A stretch of DNA of 64,000 nt, taken from NCBI RefSeq assembly GCF_965205175.1, contig NZ_OZ242038.1:558001-622000 (forward strand). Reading direction: 5' to 3'. Both the position numbers and the translations under genes were made by a program. Below the pieces are notes generated by a model, which worked only from the letters and a program-made list of their open reading frames with translations, made no database searches and was not told where the DNA came from. Positions 24,487-33,273 of the stretch are shown in pieces; the first letter of the stretch is position 1, and each line of letters opens with the position of its first letter. The DNA comes from Poriferisodalis sp965205175 (GTDB lineage: Bacteria > Actinomycetota > Acidimicrobiia > Acidimicrobiales > Poriferisodalaceae).

Positions 24487-25413
24487 GCCGCTGGACGAGT
24501 GCGTGGCGGCGTGCCACGTTGCTGTGTGCGGGCATGGCTTGGGCGGGCAACGGCCGTACCGCCGAGCCGTTCAGGTGCCGCCGGGTGTTGGGTTGGGCAT
24601 GTGCGGCGCAGCGACCCGGAGTTCGCAGATGCGGAAATACGTTTGACACGGACTAGTCGCACATGCTGAGGTGTGCATCGCTGCGGCATATCGTCGGGTA
24701 GCCGCAACGAGCGGCGAGCCCCGACCTTTCGCCCGACCATACGCCCGACTACTCGTCCAGCGGGACCCGTTCGCTCACGGGCACTCCCGATGTTCGATCT
24801 CGGCCAGTGCATATGGCCAGTGCATATGGCCAGCGCACAGTGAGGCGTGCGTGCAGGGCGCTCGTCTCTGCTGGCGGGCAGTTGGACGGCGGGCGATGCA
24901 GTGAGGCCTGCATCGGGCTCGTGCTTGCCGACGAAGTGCGGTGGCCGCATGCGCATGGCTGCCGCCGCTCCATTGGCAGGCCTCGGGCGGCAGCAGTATC
25001 GGCGGCAGGCGCCGCTAGAGCGATCAGCCCGACGGCACCCAACCCGTCCGCGTCGGTCCCGAACGCAACCGTCCCAACCGCAACCAGTCCGACACCGGCC
25101 ACCAAGAGCGGTCAACCGCGGCTCTGGGAGCTTCTGATGTAGTCCTCTGCGACATCAGAACGCTCCCTACGGCCGCTGGGACGACCCGGCGGCCGCTTTG
25201 CGTTGCGGGCACTGCGTCGCTGGATCCGGCCGCCGCCGTGCGGGCTCGGTGCCGTCCGGGCTCGGCGCCGGCTGGCAGACCGCGCAACCGGCCCGACCTC
25301 TCAGCCCGCGCAACCAGACCTCGCGCCCAGGCGGGGCCAACAGACCGCTCCATCGATCCGCGCAACTCATCGGCGCAACCAATGGGCACAACCAGCTGAA
25401 CAGGAGGAACCTC
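24487..25413. other. Long intergenic region upstream of whiB
   Basis: About 930 bp with no convincing coding frame; the frames present are Arg/Pro/Ala-rich shadows. It contains a TTGACA-like box near 24642, a direct repeat of CAGTGCATATGGC near 24810-24830, and the hairpin at 25126-25167. It may hold the whiB promoter and a long 5' leader, or an unrecognised small RNA. Confidence 0.4.
25126..25167. terminator. Hairpin in the whiB upstream region
   Basis: Arms 25126-25140 and 25152-25167 form a 15-bp stem with one bulged C and an 11-nt loop. Located about 250 nt before whiB. Could be a bidirectional terminator or a structured leader element. Confidence 0.4.
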
Positions 25414-25800
25414 ATGCTGGAACTCGTCGTCGACAACACGTCGGCCCATGCTGAACCGGCCAGTGCCGCCAAGTCAGCCGGTGCTGCCGATGCTGCGGTG
25501 AGCTGGCGCTCACAAGGCCGCTGCCGCGACCTCGTGGGCACCATGACACCACTGTTCTTCTCGGACAACTTCTACGAGATCGCCCGCGCCAAGGCCATCT
25601 GCTCCACATGCCCGGTCACGGGCGAGTGCCTGGAGGCCGCGCAAGCACGCCATGAGCCTTGGGGCGTGTGGGGCGGCGAGCTGTTCGAGAACGGGCGGGT
25701 GTGCATCAACAAGCGCCCGCGCGGTCGGCCGCCCAAGCGTCCCCGGCCGCCGCTCGTCATGGAGGAGGTGCCGCTGCCGCCTGACTTGGCCCGCGCCTGA
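25414..25800 (+). CDS. WhiB-family iron-sulfur transcription regulator
   Basis: 128 residues from ATG 25414, with a perfect AGGAGG 6 nt upstream. Four cysteines for a [4Fe-4S] cluster: one in 'QGRCRDL' and three in 'AICSTCPVTGEC', then the turn 'PWGVWGGELFENG', then a basic tail 'KRPRGRPPKRPRPP' resembling an AT hook. WhiB proteins are restricted to actinobacteria and their phages and act with the primary sigma factor on cell division, redox or stress genes. Which paralogue class this is cannot be decided here. Confidence 0.92.
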   Translation: MLELVVDNTSAHAEPASAAKSAGAADAAVSWRSQGRCRDLVGTMTPLFFSDNFYEIARAKAICSTCPVTGECLEAAQARHEPWGVWGGELFENGRVCINKRPRGRPPKRPRPPLVMEEVPLPPDLARA

Positions 25801-26090
25801 GTTGCGCGCGGGTTCGACGGACTGTTCCGGTGGACTGAGGCTGCCCGAAACGGGTGGCTGACAGCCCCGGGGCGGGCCGTCACGCCGGGGTGCTCCCAGA
25901 GCGCAGCGGCAGACAAAAGCGCAGCGGCACCCGGCGACGCACGGCAAGCGGCACGTCGCAGCACGCGGTACGTCCCAGCACGGCAAGCTGCGGCACCTCA
26001 TCGACTGAACGCAGCACTGCACAGGTGCCGTGCAACCTCCATGCAACGTCTCAGCAGCTCCGGCTAGCTGCCAAGTAGCCTCGATGCTGC

Positions 26091-26723
26091 ATGGAGGATC
26101 CCGCTGGCGAGCGGCGGCGAGCACGGCTGTCGGGCTGGCGGGGCTGGATGTTCGGGCTGCTTGGCCTCTATGCCCTGGGTGCCGCAGGGTTCTTGATCGC
26201 AGGCGGCGGCGGGCCGGACGAGACTTCCTTGGCAACCGCAGAAGCCGACATCATGGACGTCGAGGCGACGGCGTGCAGCGAGATCGACCCTGCCGCTCAC
26301 GGTGTGGATGCGAGCTTGGCCGGCGTACACAGGCTCGGATTCGTGACGCTCGACGAACGGCCTGCCGCCTTCTCTGGCTACGCAGGATGTCCGCTCATCG
26401 TGAATTTCTTTGCATCGTGGTGCGCGCCCTGCGTGACCGAGATGCCCGACTTCGAGCGTTTCTGGAACGCGCACGGGACCGACGTGGCCGTGCTGGGCCT
26501 CGCTGCCAATGATCGGCTCGCCGATGCCATCGCGACGGTGCGATCACGCGGCGTGACCTACCCCACGGGCTTGGACGAAGGCGAACTCTTCATCGACTTC
26601 GGCGGGCTCGGCATGCCCACCACGGTCTTCGTCTCGCCGAGCGGCGAACTGCTCGAGACCCACAGCGGTCTGCTCACCCTCGACGAGATCACCCGACGCG
26701 CACGCGCACACTTCGGCATATGA
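26091..26723 (+). CDS. TlpA-like membrane-anchored thioredoxin
   Basis: 210 residues. One N-terminal membrane helix ('MFGLLGLYALGAAGFLIAG'), then a thioredoxin fold facing outward with the redox motif 'FFASWCAPC' and cis-Pro in 'GLGMPTTVFVS'. Family role: reducing apocytochrome c haem-binding cysteines or other extracytoplasmic disulfides. TAGCCT at 26076-26081 lies 9 nt before the ATG, suggesting a leaderless or short-leader transcript. The next gene encodes a CcdA-like electron carrier, which fits a shared thiol-reduction pathway. Confidence 0.9.
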   Translation: MEDPAGERRRARLSGWRGWMFGLLGLYALGAAGFLIAGGGGPDETSLATAEADIMDVEATACSEIDPAAHGVDASLAGVHRLGFVTLDERPAAFSGYAGCPLIVNFFASWCAPCVTEMPDFERFWNAHGTDVAVLGLAANDRLADAIATVRSRGVTYPTGLDEGELFIDFGGLGMPTTVFVSPSGELLETHSGLLTLDEITRRARAHFGI

Positions 26724-26864
26724 ACACCTGCCGCCGAACCCAACAGCAACTCAATCGCCGCCATCACCCGACCGGCACGCGTTCGCTCCGAGCGAGCGCA
26801 GGCATCGGCTGATGAGCACGCTCCGTGCCGGGCGAGGTGAGCGGCGAGCTGTCAGGCTCTCTTC

Positions 26865-27827
26865 GTGAACAGCGCGCGGCTCAGCTTCGCCTTCACCGCC
26901 GGCATCGTGGCAACGGTCAACCCGTGCGGATTCGCGATGCTGCCGGCCTATCTCTCGTTCTTCTTGGGGATCGACCGGCGCGCCAGCGAGGGCAGTCGGC
27001 AGGTCGGCATCGGACGCGCGCTCGCCACGGGTGCTGTGGTCACCGCCGGCATCGTCGTGGTGTTCGGCATCGTCGGCATAGCGCTGTCGGCAGGCTTGAG
27101 CGCACTGCGCAGCTACGTGCCCTGGGTGGCCATCGCCATCGGTGCGGGTCTGGTCGCCTTGGGGGCCTCGATGCTCGCCGGCTTCCGCCTGACCGCATTC
27201 CTGCCGAAGTTCGAGCGGGGCCCGAGCGGGCGAGACCTCGGCTCGCTCTTCGCGTTCGGCGTGAGCTACGCCGTGGCCTCGGTCTCGTGCGGGCTCGCCA
27301 CGTTCCTGGTGGTGGTCACCGCTTCGGCGGGCGACGACAGCTTCGTCGGCAGCGTCGTCTCATTCGTGCTGTACGCCCTCGGCATGGGCATGGCGCTGAC
27401 CTCGCTGGCAGTGAGCCTGGCGCTGGCTCGCGGCTGGCTGCTGAGCAGGCTTCGGCTGCTCATGCGGCACACCGACACCATTGCTGCGGTCCTGTTGATC
27501 GCGGCAGGAGCGTTCACCATCTGGTACTGGCTGGTGGACCTCACCGACCGCGGCAGCGACGGACTCGTCATGACGGTGGAGCGTTGGAGCGGCAGCGTGA
27601 GCAACTGGGTTGCCTCGGTGGGCGGGGTGCGCCTCGGACTCGCCATGAGCATCGTGCTGGCCGTCGGCGCCATGGTGATGCTGGCCACCGGCCGGCGCCC
27701 CACAGCCCCCGCGAATCACGCAGACGGCGGACCGGCACCGTCACACAGCCCGGCTTCCCGCAGGCAGCCGTCGGAGGGGCAGACACCGAACGAGCCGCTG
27801 CGCAGCTGCCGTACTGACGCCGACTGA
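26865..27827 (+). CDS. CcdA/DsbD-type thiol-disulfide membrane transporter
   Basis: 320 residues from GTG 26865. Six or more membrane helices; the first carries the conserved 'VATVNPCGFAMLPAYLSFF' with the redox Cys, and the partner Cys is in 'YAVASVSCGLATFLVV'. The protein moves electrons from cytoplasmic thioredoxin across the membrane. Lies 141 nt after the TlpA-like gene, its probable acceptor. The C-terminal 50 residues are a polar, Pro/Ser-rich tail not typical of the family. Confidence 0.88.
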   Translation: MNSARLSFAFTAGIVATVNPCGFAMLPAYLSFFLGIDRRASEGSRQVGIGRALATGAVVTAGIVVVFGIVGIALSAGLSALRSYVPWVAIAIGAGLVALGASMLAGFRLTAFLPKFERGPSGRDLGSLFAFGVSYAVASVSCGLATFLVVVTASAGDDSFVGSVVSFVLYALGMGMALTSLAVSLALARGWLLSRLRLLMRHTDTIAAVLLIAAGAFTIWYWLVDLTDRGSDGLVMTVERWSGSVSNWVASVGGVRLGLAMSIVLAVGAMVMLATGRRPTAPANHADGGPAPSHSPASRRQPSEGQTPNEPLRSCRTDAD

Positions 27828-27833
27828 CTTGGC

Positions 27834-28493
27834 ATGGCACTGCACTTGGCCGACCGTTCGCTCCTCGACGCTGAACGCCCCTTCGCGGAGCTGCTGGGGC
27901 GACCCGGCGTGAGCGAGGTGCTGCAGGTCCGCTCGCGCTTCGGCTTCATGGCCTTTCACGGCGGCTGGCTCGAGGAAGTGACCGACGACATCGCGATGAC
28001 CGCCGCGCAACGCAGCGACGCCTCGGTGTACGCCTGCCTGCAAGGCCCCGACGAGCAGTGGCACCTGCCGAGCCACTATTTCGACCCGCAGGACTCCCCA
28101 GTGCTGCGCCAATTCCTCGAGCATGTGGACGTGGTCGTCGCGGTACACGGTTTCGGCAGCCCGCGGCTGTTGCGGGCCGTGCTGCTCGGCGGAGGCAACC
28201 GCACGCTGGCCGCGCACGTTGCGGTGCATCTGATCGGGCGGTTGCCCCATTATGAGATCCTTCACCGGCTCGAAGACATCCCGAAGTCGCTGGCCGGCCA
28301 GCACCGGCGCAACCCGTGCAACCTGCCACGCCTCGGCGGCGTGCAGATCGAGCTGCCTCCGCGCATCCGGGGCAAGAGCCCGATGTGGACGGGCTTCGTC
28401 GGCCCCGGCCGCGTCCCGCACCACGAGGCGCTGATCGAAGGACTGGCTGCAGCGGCTCAAGCCTGGCCGTGCGACAGCGTCAACCTTGCCTGA
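27834..28493 (+). CDS. Poly-gamma-glutamate hydrolase-like zinc peptidase
   Basis: 219 residues from ATG 27834, 6 nt after the previous stop. Pattern matches PF05908 (gamma-PGA hydrolase, M99-like fold): 'FMAFHGGWLEEVTDDIA' with the metal His and Glu, 'HLPSHYFDPQDSP', 'VVAVHGFG' and 'VLLGGGNRTLA'. Characterised members are phage or Bacillus enzymes cutting gamma-glutamyl polymers; the cellular substrate here is unknown. No signal peptide, so it is cytoplasmic unless exported by another route. Convergent with serS, 15 nt apart. Confidence 0.75.
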   Translation: MALHLADRSLLDAERPFAELLGRPGVSEVLQVRSRFGFMAFHGGWLEEVTDDIAMTAAQRSDASVYACLQGPDEQWHLPSHYFDPQDSPVLRQFLEHVDVVVAVHGFGSPRLLRAVLLGGGNRTLAAHVAVHLIGRLPHYEILHRLEDIPKSLAGQHRRNPCNLPRLGGVQIELPPRIRGKSPMWTGFVGPGRVPHHEALIEGLAAAAQAWPCDSVNLA

Positions 28494-28508
28494 GCGCCGC
28501 AAGCGGTG

Positions 28509-29762
28509 TTATCCGAGAGCGGGGATCTCGGTGAAGCTGAGCCACGGGTGCAGCACCTCGGGCACGGCGATCGAGCCGTCGGGCCGCTGATGGTTTTCCA
28601 TGATGAAGACCAAGGTACGGCCGATGGCACAGGCCGTGCCGTTGAGCGTGTGGACCAGCCCGTGGCCTTGCTCGTCGAACCAGCGGGTCCCGAGGCGTCG
28701 CGCTGAGTAGTCCGTGTAGTTGGAGCATGAGGTGACTTCGCGGTAGGCCCGCTCAGACGGAAGCCAGACCTCGAGGTCGTACTTCTTGGCCGCCGCTGCC
28801 CCGAGGTCGCCGGCGGCCACGTTGATGACCCGGTAGGGCAAGTTCAGCGAGCCGACGATCTCCTCTTGAATGTCGCGCAGCGCCTCCAGCTCGTCCCAGC
28901 TCGCGTCCGAATCGCAGAACGAGAACATCTCCACCTTGTCGAACTGGTGCACGCGGAAGATCCCGCGTGTGTCCTTGCCGTAAGTGCCCGCTTCTCGCCG
29001 GAAGCACGATGAGAATCCGGCGTAGCGCAGCGGCAAGCCAGCCCGCTCCAGGCGTTCGCCGCGGTGCAGCCCCGCCAGCGCCACCTCCGACGTCCCGATC
29101 AAGAACAGATCGTCGCTGTTGATCTCGTACACCTGATGTCGGTCAGCGGGAAAGAACCCCGCCTCGACCATCATCTCCTCGCGCACCAGCACCGGCGGCA
29201 CGACTGGCACGAATCCGTAGCGCTCCAGCAGATCCAGCGTCCACTGCACGAGGGCGAACTCCAGGCGTACCGCTGCGCCCTTGAGGTAGGCGAAGCGTGC
29301 GCCACTGTTGCGGGCGCCGCTGTGCGCATCCACCAAACCGGTTCGCACACCGATCTCCGCGTGGTCAAAGGCGGGCGGTTCGTTGCGTTCGCCTACCTCG
29401 TGGATGGTCTCGTAGTGCTCCTCGCCACCCGAGGGCACATCGGCGGCCGCTGGGTTGGGCACCGTCAGCGCCAGTTCCGCGCGCCGCCGCGAAGCCTGCT
29501 GCTCGGCGTTCTCAAGCCGCTCCAGCTCCTCCTTCAGGCGGGAGGCCTCGGCGATCTTGGCCGCTCGCTCCTTTGGGGCAGCACGGCCGATGTCCCGAGA
29601 CGCCACGTTGCGTGCGGCCCGCGCCTGCTCGGCTTCGTGGGTGACGGCTCGCCACGCCGCGTCCGCTGCCAGCACCTCATCGAGTAGCTCCGCCGCGGCG
29701 CCCTTGCGCACCGCGCCCTCCCGATACGACGCGTCCTCACGGAGCCTGCGAAGATCGATCAC
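28509..29762 (-). CDS. serS: Seryl-tRNA synthetase
   Basis: 417 residues from GTG 29762 ('VIDLRRLREDASYREG'), which fits the family start better than 29837. N-terminal antiparallel coiled-coil arm (about 27-105) for the tRNA long arm, then the class II core: 'FVPVVPPVLVREEMM' (motif 1), 'FSSCFRREAGTYGKDTRGI' (motif 2), 'TLNGTACAIGRTL' (motif 3). Charges tRNA-Ser and tRNA-Sec. A TAGCTT box lies a few bases before the GTG. Confidence 0.96.
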   Translation of the reverse strand: MIDLRRLREDASYREGAVRKGAAAELLDEVLAADAAWRAVTHEAEQARAARNVASRDIGRAAPKERAAKIAEASRLKEELERLENAEQQASRRRAELALTVPNPAAADVPSGGEEHYETIHEVGERNEPPAFDHAEIGVRTGLVDAHSGARNSGARFAYLKGAAVRLEFALVQWTLDLLERYGFVPVVPPVLVREEMMVEAGFFPADRHQVYEINSDDLFLIGTSEVALAGLHRGERLERAGLPLRYAGFSSCFRREAGTYGKDTRGIFRVHQFDKVEMFSFCDSDASWDELEALRDIQEEIVGSLNLPYRVINVAAGDLGAAAAKKYDLEVWLPSERAYREVTSCSNYTDYSARRLGTRWFDEQGHGLVHTLNGTACAIGRTLVFIMENHQRPDGSIAVPEVLHPWLSFTEIPALG

Positions 29763-29949
29763 GCCGAGCGAAGCTACCGGCACCGCGAACCCTCCCCCCG
29801 AGGCCTCCGCACCGCGACCCCAGCACGCAGGGTCCAACGACGCTCAGCACCGTTCGACCTGCTTCGGCGCGGCTTGCTCCACGGGGTTCGACGGACTCTC
29901 GATCTCGCAAACGCTTGCGCTCACCCTCCGTTCCGGCAAGCATTCGCCA

Positions 29950-31692
29950 ATGAACGAATCTTCCGACGGCGCCGGTCGTCACCTTCGCTACGAAGCCGAC
30001 GACAAGCCTCCAATTCCGCTGACCGCCGGGCTGGGACTGCAGTTCGCGATTCTCGCCATTGCGGGCATCGTGCTCACTCCGGCCATCGTCGTGCGTGCCG
30101 CGGGCGGCACCGATGAGTACCTGACGTGGGCAGTGTTCGCCGCCGCCGCGATCAGCGGCATCAGCACGATCCTGCAAGCAGTGCGGCTGGGCCGCATCGG
30201 TGCCGGCTACGTGCTGCTGATGGGTACCTCCGGGGCCTTCATCGCGGTGTGCGTGACCGCGCTCGCCGACGGTGGTCCTGGTCTGCTGGCCTCGCTGGTC
30301 GTGGCCTCGTCGCTGTTTCAGTATCTGCTCGCCGCGAAGCTGGCGCTGTTCCGACGGCTGCTGACCCCGACCGTGGCCGGCACTGTGGTGATGCTGATCG
30401 CTGTCACCGTGATGCCGCTCGTGTTCGACATGGTGGCTGCTTCGCCCGAAGATGCTTCGGCGGCGAGCGCTCCGCTCAGCGCGCTGGCTGCAGCGAGCGT
30501 CATCGTGGTGATCGCGCTGAAGGCCAGCGGGCGACTGCGGCTGTGGGCGCCGGTGATCGGCATTGCGGTCGGATCGGTGGTTGCGGCGTTGTTCGGACTG
30601 TACGAATTCGATCGGGTTGCCGAAGCCAAGTGGATTGGGTTGCCCGACGGCGGCTGGCCAGGCTTCGATTTCTCGTTCGGCGGCGACTTCTGGGGCCTGC
30701 TGCCCGCGTTCGTGTTCGTGACGCTCATCGGCGCTGTGGAGACCATCGGCGACTCGGTGGCCATCCAGCGCGTGTCGTGGCGGCGACCCCGTGCCGTCGA
30801 CTATCGGGCTGTGCAGGGGGCGGTGGCGGCTGACGGCACCGGCAACCTGCTGTCCGGACTCGCCGGCACCGTGCCGAACACCACCTATTCCACATCTGTC
30901 TCCATCACCGAGCTGACCGGAGTGGCGGCGCGCCGGGTAGGTGTCGCCATTGGCGTCTCGTTCATCGTGATGGCCTTCGTGCCCAAGCTGCTGGCGCTGG
31001 TGCTGGCGGTGCCCGACGCCGTCGTCGCGGCCTACTTGACAGTGCTGCTGGGGCTGCTGTTCGTAGTGGGCATGAAGATTGTGATCGCCGATGCCACCGA
31101 CTACCGCCGGGGCCTGATTGCCGGTTTCTCGTTCTGGATCGGCGTGGGCTTTCAGAACAACTTGATCTTCCCTGAGTATCTGACCGACTTCGCGGGGGGT
31201 TTCCTGGAGAACGGCATGACCGCGGGCGGACTGACGGCGATCGTGCTGACACTGTTCACCGAAGTCACCGGAGCGCGTCCGCGACGGTTGCACTGTGCGC
31301 TCGATGTCGAGGACCTGCCGGAGATTCGCGATTTTTTGAGCGCTTTCGCTGGCCGTTGCGGGTGGGACGCTGCCATGTCTGCGCGCCTCGGGGCAGTGGC
31401 CGAGGAGTCGCTGCTGACGATGATCGACGCACCTCTGCCAGCCGGAGCAACGGCGCGACGGGCGCTGCGCGTGACCGCGAGCAAACAGGAGGGTCGCGCT
31501 GTACTCGAGTTCGTGGCTGCGGCCAGCGAAGAGAACATCTCCGACCGCCTCGCTGTGCTCGACGAACCAAGCGCCGAACGCCCAGCCGAGCGGGACCTCT
31601 CGCTTCGAGTGCTCGCGCACTATGCATCATCAGTCGTCCATCAGCAGTACCACGAAGTCGACATCGTCACCGTCCAGGTAGACGTGCTATGA
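29950..31692 (+). CDS. NCS2 nucleobase permease with C-terminal ATPase-like domain
   Basis: 580 residues from ATG 29950. Residues about 15-440 form the NCS2/UraA-type core: 'PPIPLTAGLGLQFAILAI' start, pore-helix region 'FVTLIGAVETIGDSVAIQRV' (family Glu) and 'DGTGNLLSGLAGTVPNTTYS'. Such carriers take up uracil, xanthine or uric acid with protons or Na+. After the last helix comes a ~130-residue cytoplasmic domain ('CALDVEDLPEIRDFLSAFA', 'RLGAVAEESLLTMID') resembling the N-box start of an RsbW/histidine-kinase-type ATPase, but without the expected Asn. Fusion of a permease to such a domain is unusual. Whether it binds nucleotide is unknown. Substrate not assignable; a purine is plausible. Confidence 0.82.
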   Translation: MNESSDGAGRHLRYEADDKPPIPLTAGLGLQFAILAIAGIVLTPAIVVRAAGGTDEYLTWAVFAAAAISGISTILQAVRLGRIGAGYVLLMGTSGAFIAVCVTALADGGPGLLASLVVASSLFQYLLAAKLALFRRLLTPTVAGTVVMLIAVTVMPLVFDMVAASPEDASAASAPLSALAAASVIVVIALKASGRLRLWAPVIGIAVGSVVAALFGLYEFDRVAEAKWIGLPDGGWPGFDFSFGGDFWGLLPAFVFVTLIGAVETIGDSVAIQRVSWRRPRAVDYRAVQGAVAADGTGNLLSGLAGTVPNTTYSTSVSITELTGVAARRVGVAIGVSFIVMAFVPKLLALVLAVPDAVVAAYLTVLLGLLFVVGMKIVIADATDYRRGLIAGFSFWIGVGFQNNLIFPEYLTDFAGGFLENGMTAGGLTAIVLTLFTEVTGARPRRLHCALDVEDLPEIRDFLSAFAGRCGWDAAMSARLGAVAEESLLTMIDAPLPAGATARRALRVTASKQEGRAVLEFVAAASEENISDRLAVLDEPSAERPAERDLSLRVLAHYASSVVHQQYHEVDIVTVQVDVL

Positions 31693-32440
31693 CAGCAACA
31701 CAACTGCCTCTGCAACGAGGACGAGACGTGCGGATGGTGTGGGCGTAAGCCAATTCATCGGCGAGAGTGCGGTCGTGCCGTTCTGCTTTACCGTTGGTCT
31801 GGGGCCGGGGCGGGAGTGCCGGTGGGTGATGTCTTGCGCGGCGAGCTGGGCAGCGAACGCGCGGGAGACGAAGTTGGAACCGTTGTCGGTGAGCACTTCG
31901 TCCGACCTGGATACCTAAGGCGACGAATTTGGCGTGCGCGCGATCCCCGAACCGGAGAATGGTGTCGGAGCGTTCGCCGTCGAGCCTGCTCGGCGTGGGT
32001 GACGCAAGAAGGGCGGGCAGGTGGTCAAAGCCAAGCGTGCCGCGTTCGCCGTCGAGCCGGCTCGGCGTGGGTGACGCGGCTGTTGTCGTCCATGGCGATA
32101 TGCACGTGGCTTCAGCCGAACCGCTTGGAAGCGTGCCGGGCTGCTTTGGCTCGTGGGGAGCCGCGTCCGTGGACGCACCAGCCTCCGCCTCCGGGGAGCT
32201 TGGCGACTTGCTTCACGTCGAGGTGGACTAGCTCGCCGGGACGGTCGCCTTCGTAGCGGCTGATCCGCGTCTCAGTCGGGCGGTCCCTCCACGACAGAGG
32301 GTTCAAGCCGTGACGGACCAGCAACCGCCACGCCGTCGATGCCGGAACCCCCGTACACACCGCTAGATGCCGCGGGCCGCGCTTGACTGTGGGCGGCGGG
32401 TCGTCCGTGAGGGCGCATCGTGGGCGGCAGTGAACGGCGG
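31693..32440 (-). pseudogene. Decayed IS481-family transposase
   Basis: Fragments of an IS481 transposase appear in different minus-strand frames in the right order: 'ASTAWRLLVRHGLNPLSWRD' and 'RPGELVHLDVKQVAKLPGGG' (about 32100-32330), 'HIAMDDNSRVTHAE' (about 32060-32110), 'RSDTILRFGDRAHAKFVALG' (about 31920-31985), 'EVLTDNGSNFVSRAFAAQLA' (about 31840-31895), 'RPQTNGKAERHDRTLADELA' (about 31745-31805). At least two frameshifts, a stop, and a 72-bp internal duplication break it, and the usual C-terminus (HHYNHHRPHSAL type) is missing. Terminal inverted repeats were not identified. It abuts the permease stop codon. Confidence 0.8.
31971..32077. repeat. 35-bp direct repeat inside the transposase remnant
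   Basis: Copies at 31971-32005 and 32043-32077 differ at one base and are 72 bp apart, an in-frame tandem duplication within the catalytic region of the dead transposase. Confidence 0.8.
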
Positions 32441-32493
32441 TGCGGTGCGCTGTCAGGTTCCTGTGTGTCGGCGCCAGCCGGAGTCGCTTGAGC

Positions 32494-32499
32494 TAGCAT
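32494..32499 (+). promoter_or_regulatory. -10-like TAGCAT box, leaderless start
   Basis: TAGCAT ends exactly 6 nt before the ATG at 32506, which has no ribosome binding site; consistent with a leaderless mRNA. Confidence 0.5.
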
Positions 32500-32505
32500 T
32501 CAGCT

Positions 32506-33192
32506 ATGGAGAGCGCAGCGATGTTCGCAATGGCATTGACGGTAGCGGTGGGGGTGATCGGGATGCTGTGGCAAGGCCGCGGCGTGACCGCGCAGCTCGC
32601 CAGGCTGGACGGCAAGATCGACGCGCTACGCACCGAACTCGGCACACGCATCGACGCCCAAACCGAACGCATCGACAAACTCGACCACAAAGTCGACGAA
32701 CGCATCGACAAACTCGACCACAAGATCGACGCGCTACGCACCGAACTCGGCACACGCATCGACGCCCAAACCGAACGCATCGACAAACTCGACCACAAGA
32801 TCGACGCGCTACGCACCGAACTCGGCACACGCATCGACGCCCAAACCGAACGCATCGACAAACTCGACCACAAGATCGACGCGCTACGCACCGAACTCGG
32901 CACACGCATCGACGCCCAAACCGAACGCATCGACAAACTCGACCACAAGATCGACGCGCTACGCACCGAACTCGGCACACGCATCGACGCCCAAACCGAA
33001 CGCATCGACAAACTCGACCACAAGATCGACGCGCTACGCACCGAACTCGGCACACGCATCGACGCCCAAACCGAACGCATCGACAAACTGGCCATCAATG
33101 TCTCGGACCTGTCGGGTCGGATAAGCTTCATCGAGGGTCGGCTGGGCAGAGTCGAGGATCGTCTCGAACTCACACCGGCAGCGGCTTCCTAG
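32506..33192 (+). CDS. Membrane-anchored repeat coiled-coil protein
   Basis: 228 residues. N-terminal membrane helix ('MFAMALTVAVGVIGMLW'), then six copies of a 25-residue unit of the form KIDALRTELGTRIDAQTERI plus DKLDH, with an extra 11-residue KVDERIDKLDH after the first copy, then a short C-terminal heptad 'RISFIEGRLGRVEDRLE'. The hydrophobic spacing predicts a long continuous coiled coil. Codons in the repeats are less GC-rich than in the flanks. No catalytic motif. Similar membrane-plus-coiled-coil proteins are common in actinobacteria without known function. Copy number may vary between strains. Confidence 0.75.
   Translation: MESAAMFAMALTVAVGVIGMLWQGRGVTAQLARLDGKIDALRTELGTRIDAQTERIDKLDHKVDERIDKLDHKIDALRTELGTRIDAQTERIDKLDHKIDALRTELGTRIDAQTERIDKLDHKIDALRTELGTRIDAQTERIDKLDHKIDALRTELGTRIDAQTERIDKLDHKIDALRTELGTRIDAQTERIDKLAINVSDLSGRISFIEGRLGRVEDRLELTPAAAS
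32614..33090 (+). repeat. 75-bp in-frame tandem repeats
   Basis: Units begin at 32614, 32722, 32797, 32872, 32947 and 33022. The last five are contiguous with 75-bp period and essentially identical at the DNA level; 33 bp separate unit 1 from unit 2. Near-identity including third codon positions indicates recent expansion or ongoing homogenisation. Confidence 0.95.
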
Positions 33193-33273
33193 GCCGGGTC
33201 GGGGCTCGGCGGGGGCTCAGTCGGACCGGGTTCAACAAGCCGGTTCAGCCGGCGGGCGGGTGCGGGCTGGGGT

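Noticed and set aside
24423..25115. 230-residue minus-strand frame between the MBL gene and whiB
   Set aside because: Arg/Cys/Ser-rich, no motif, and overlaps the end of the MBL gene; looks like a random frame in GC-rich DNA.
32614..33090. CRISPR array
   Set aside because: The 75-bp units are contiguous with no unique spacers and are in frame within a coiled-coil gene.
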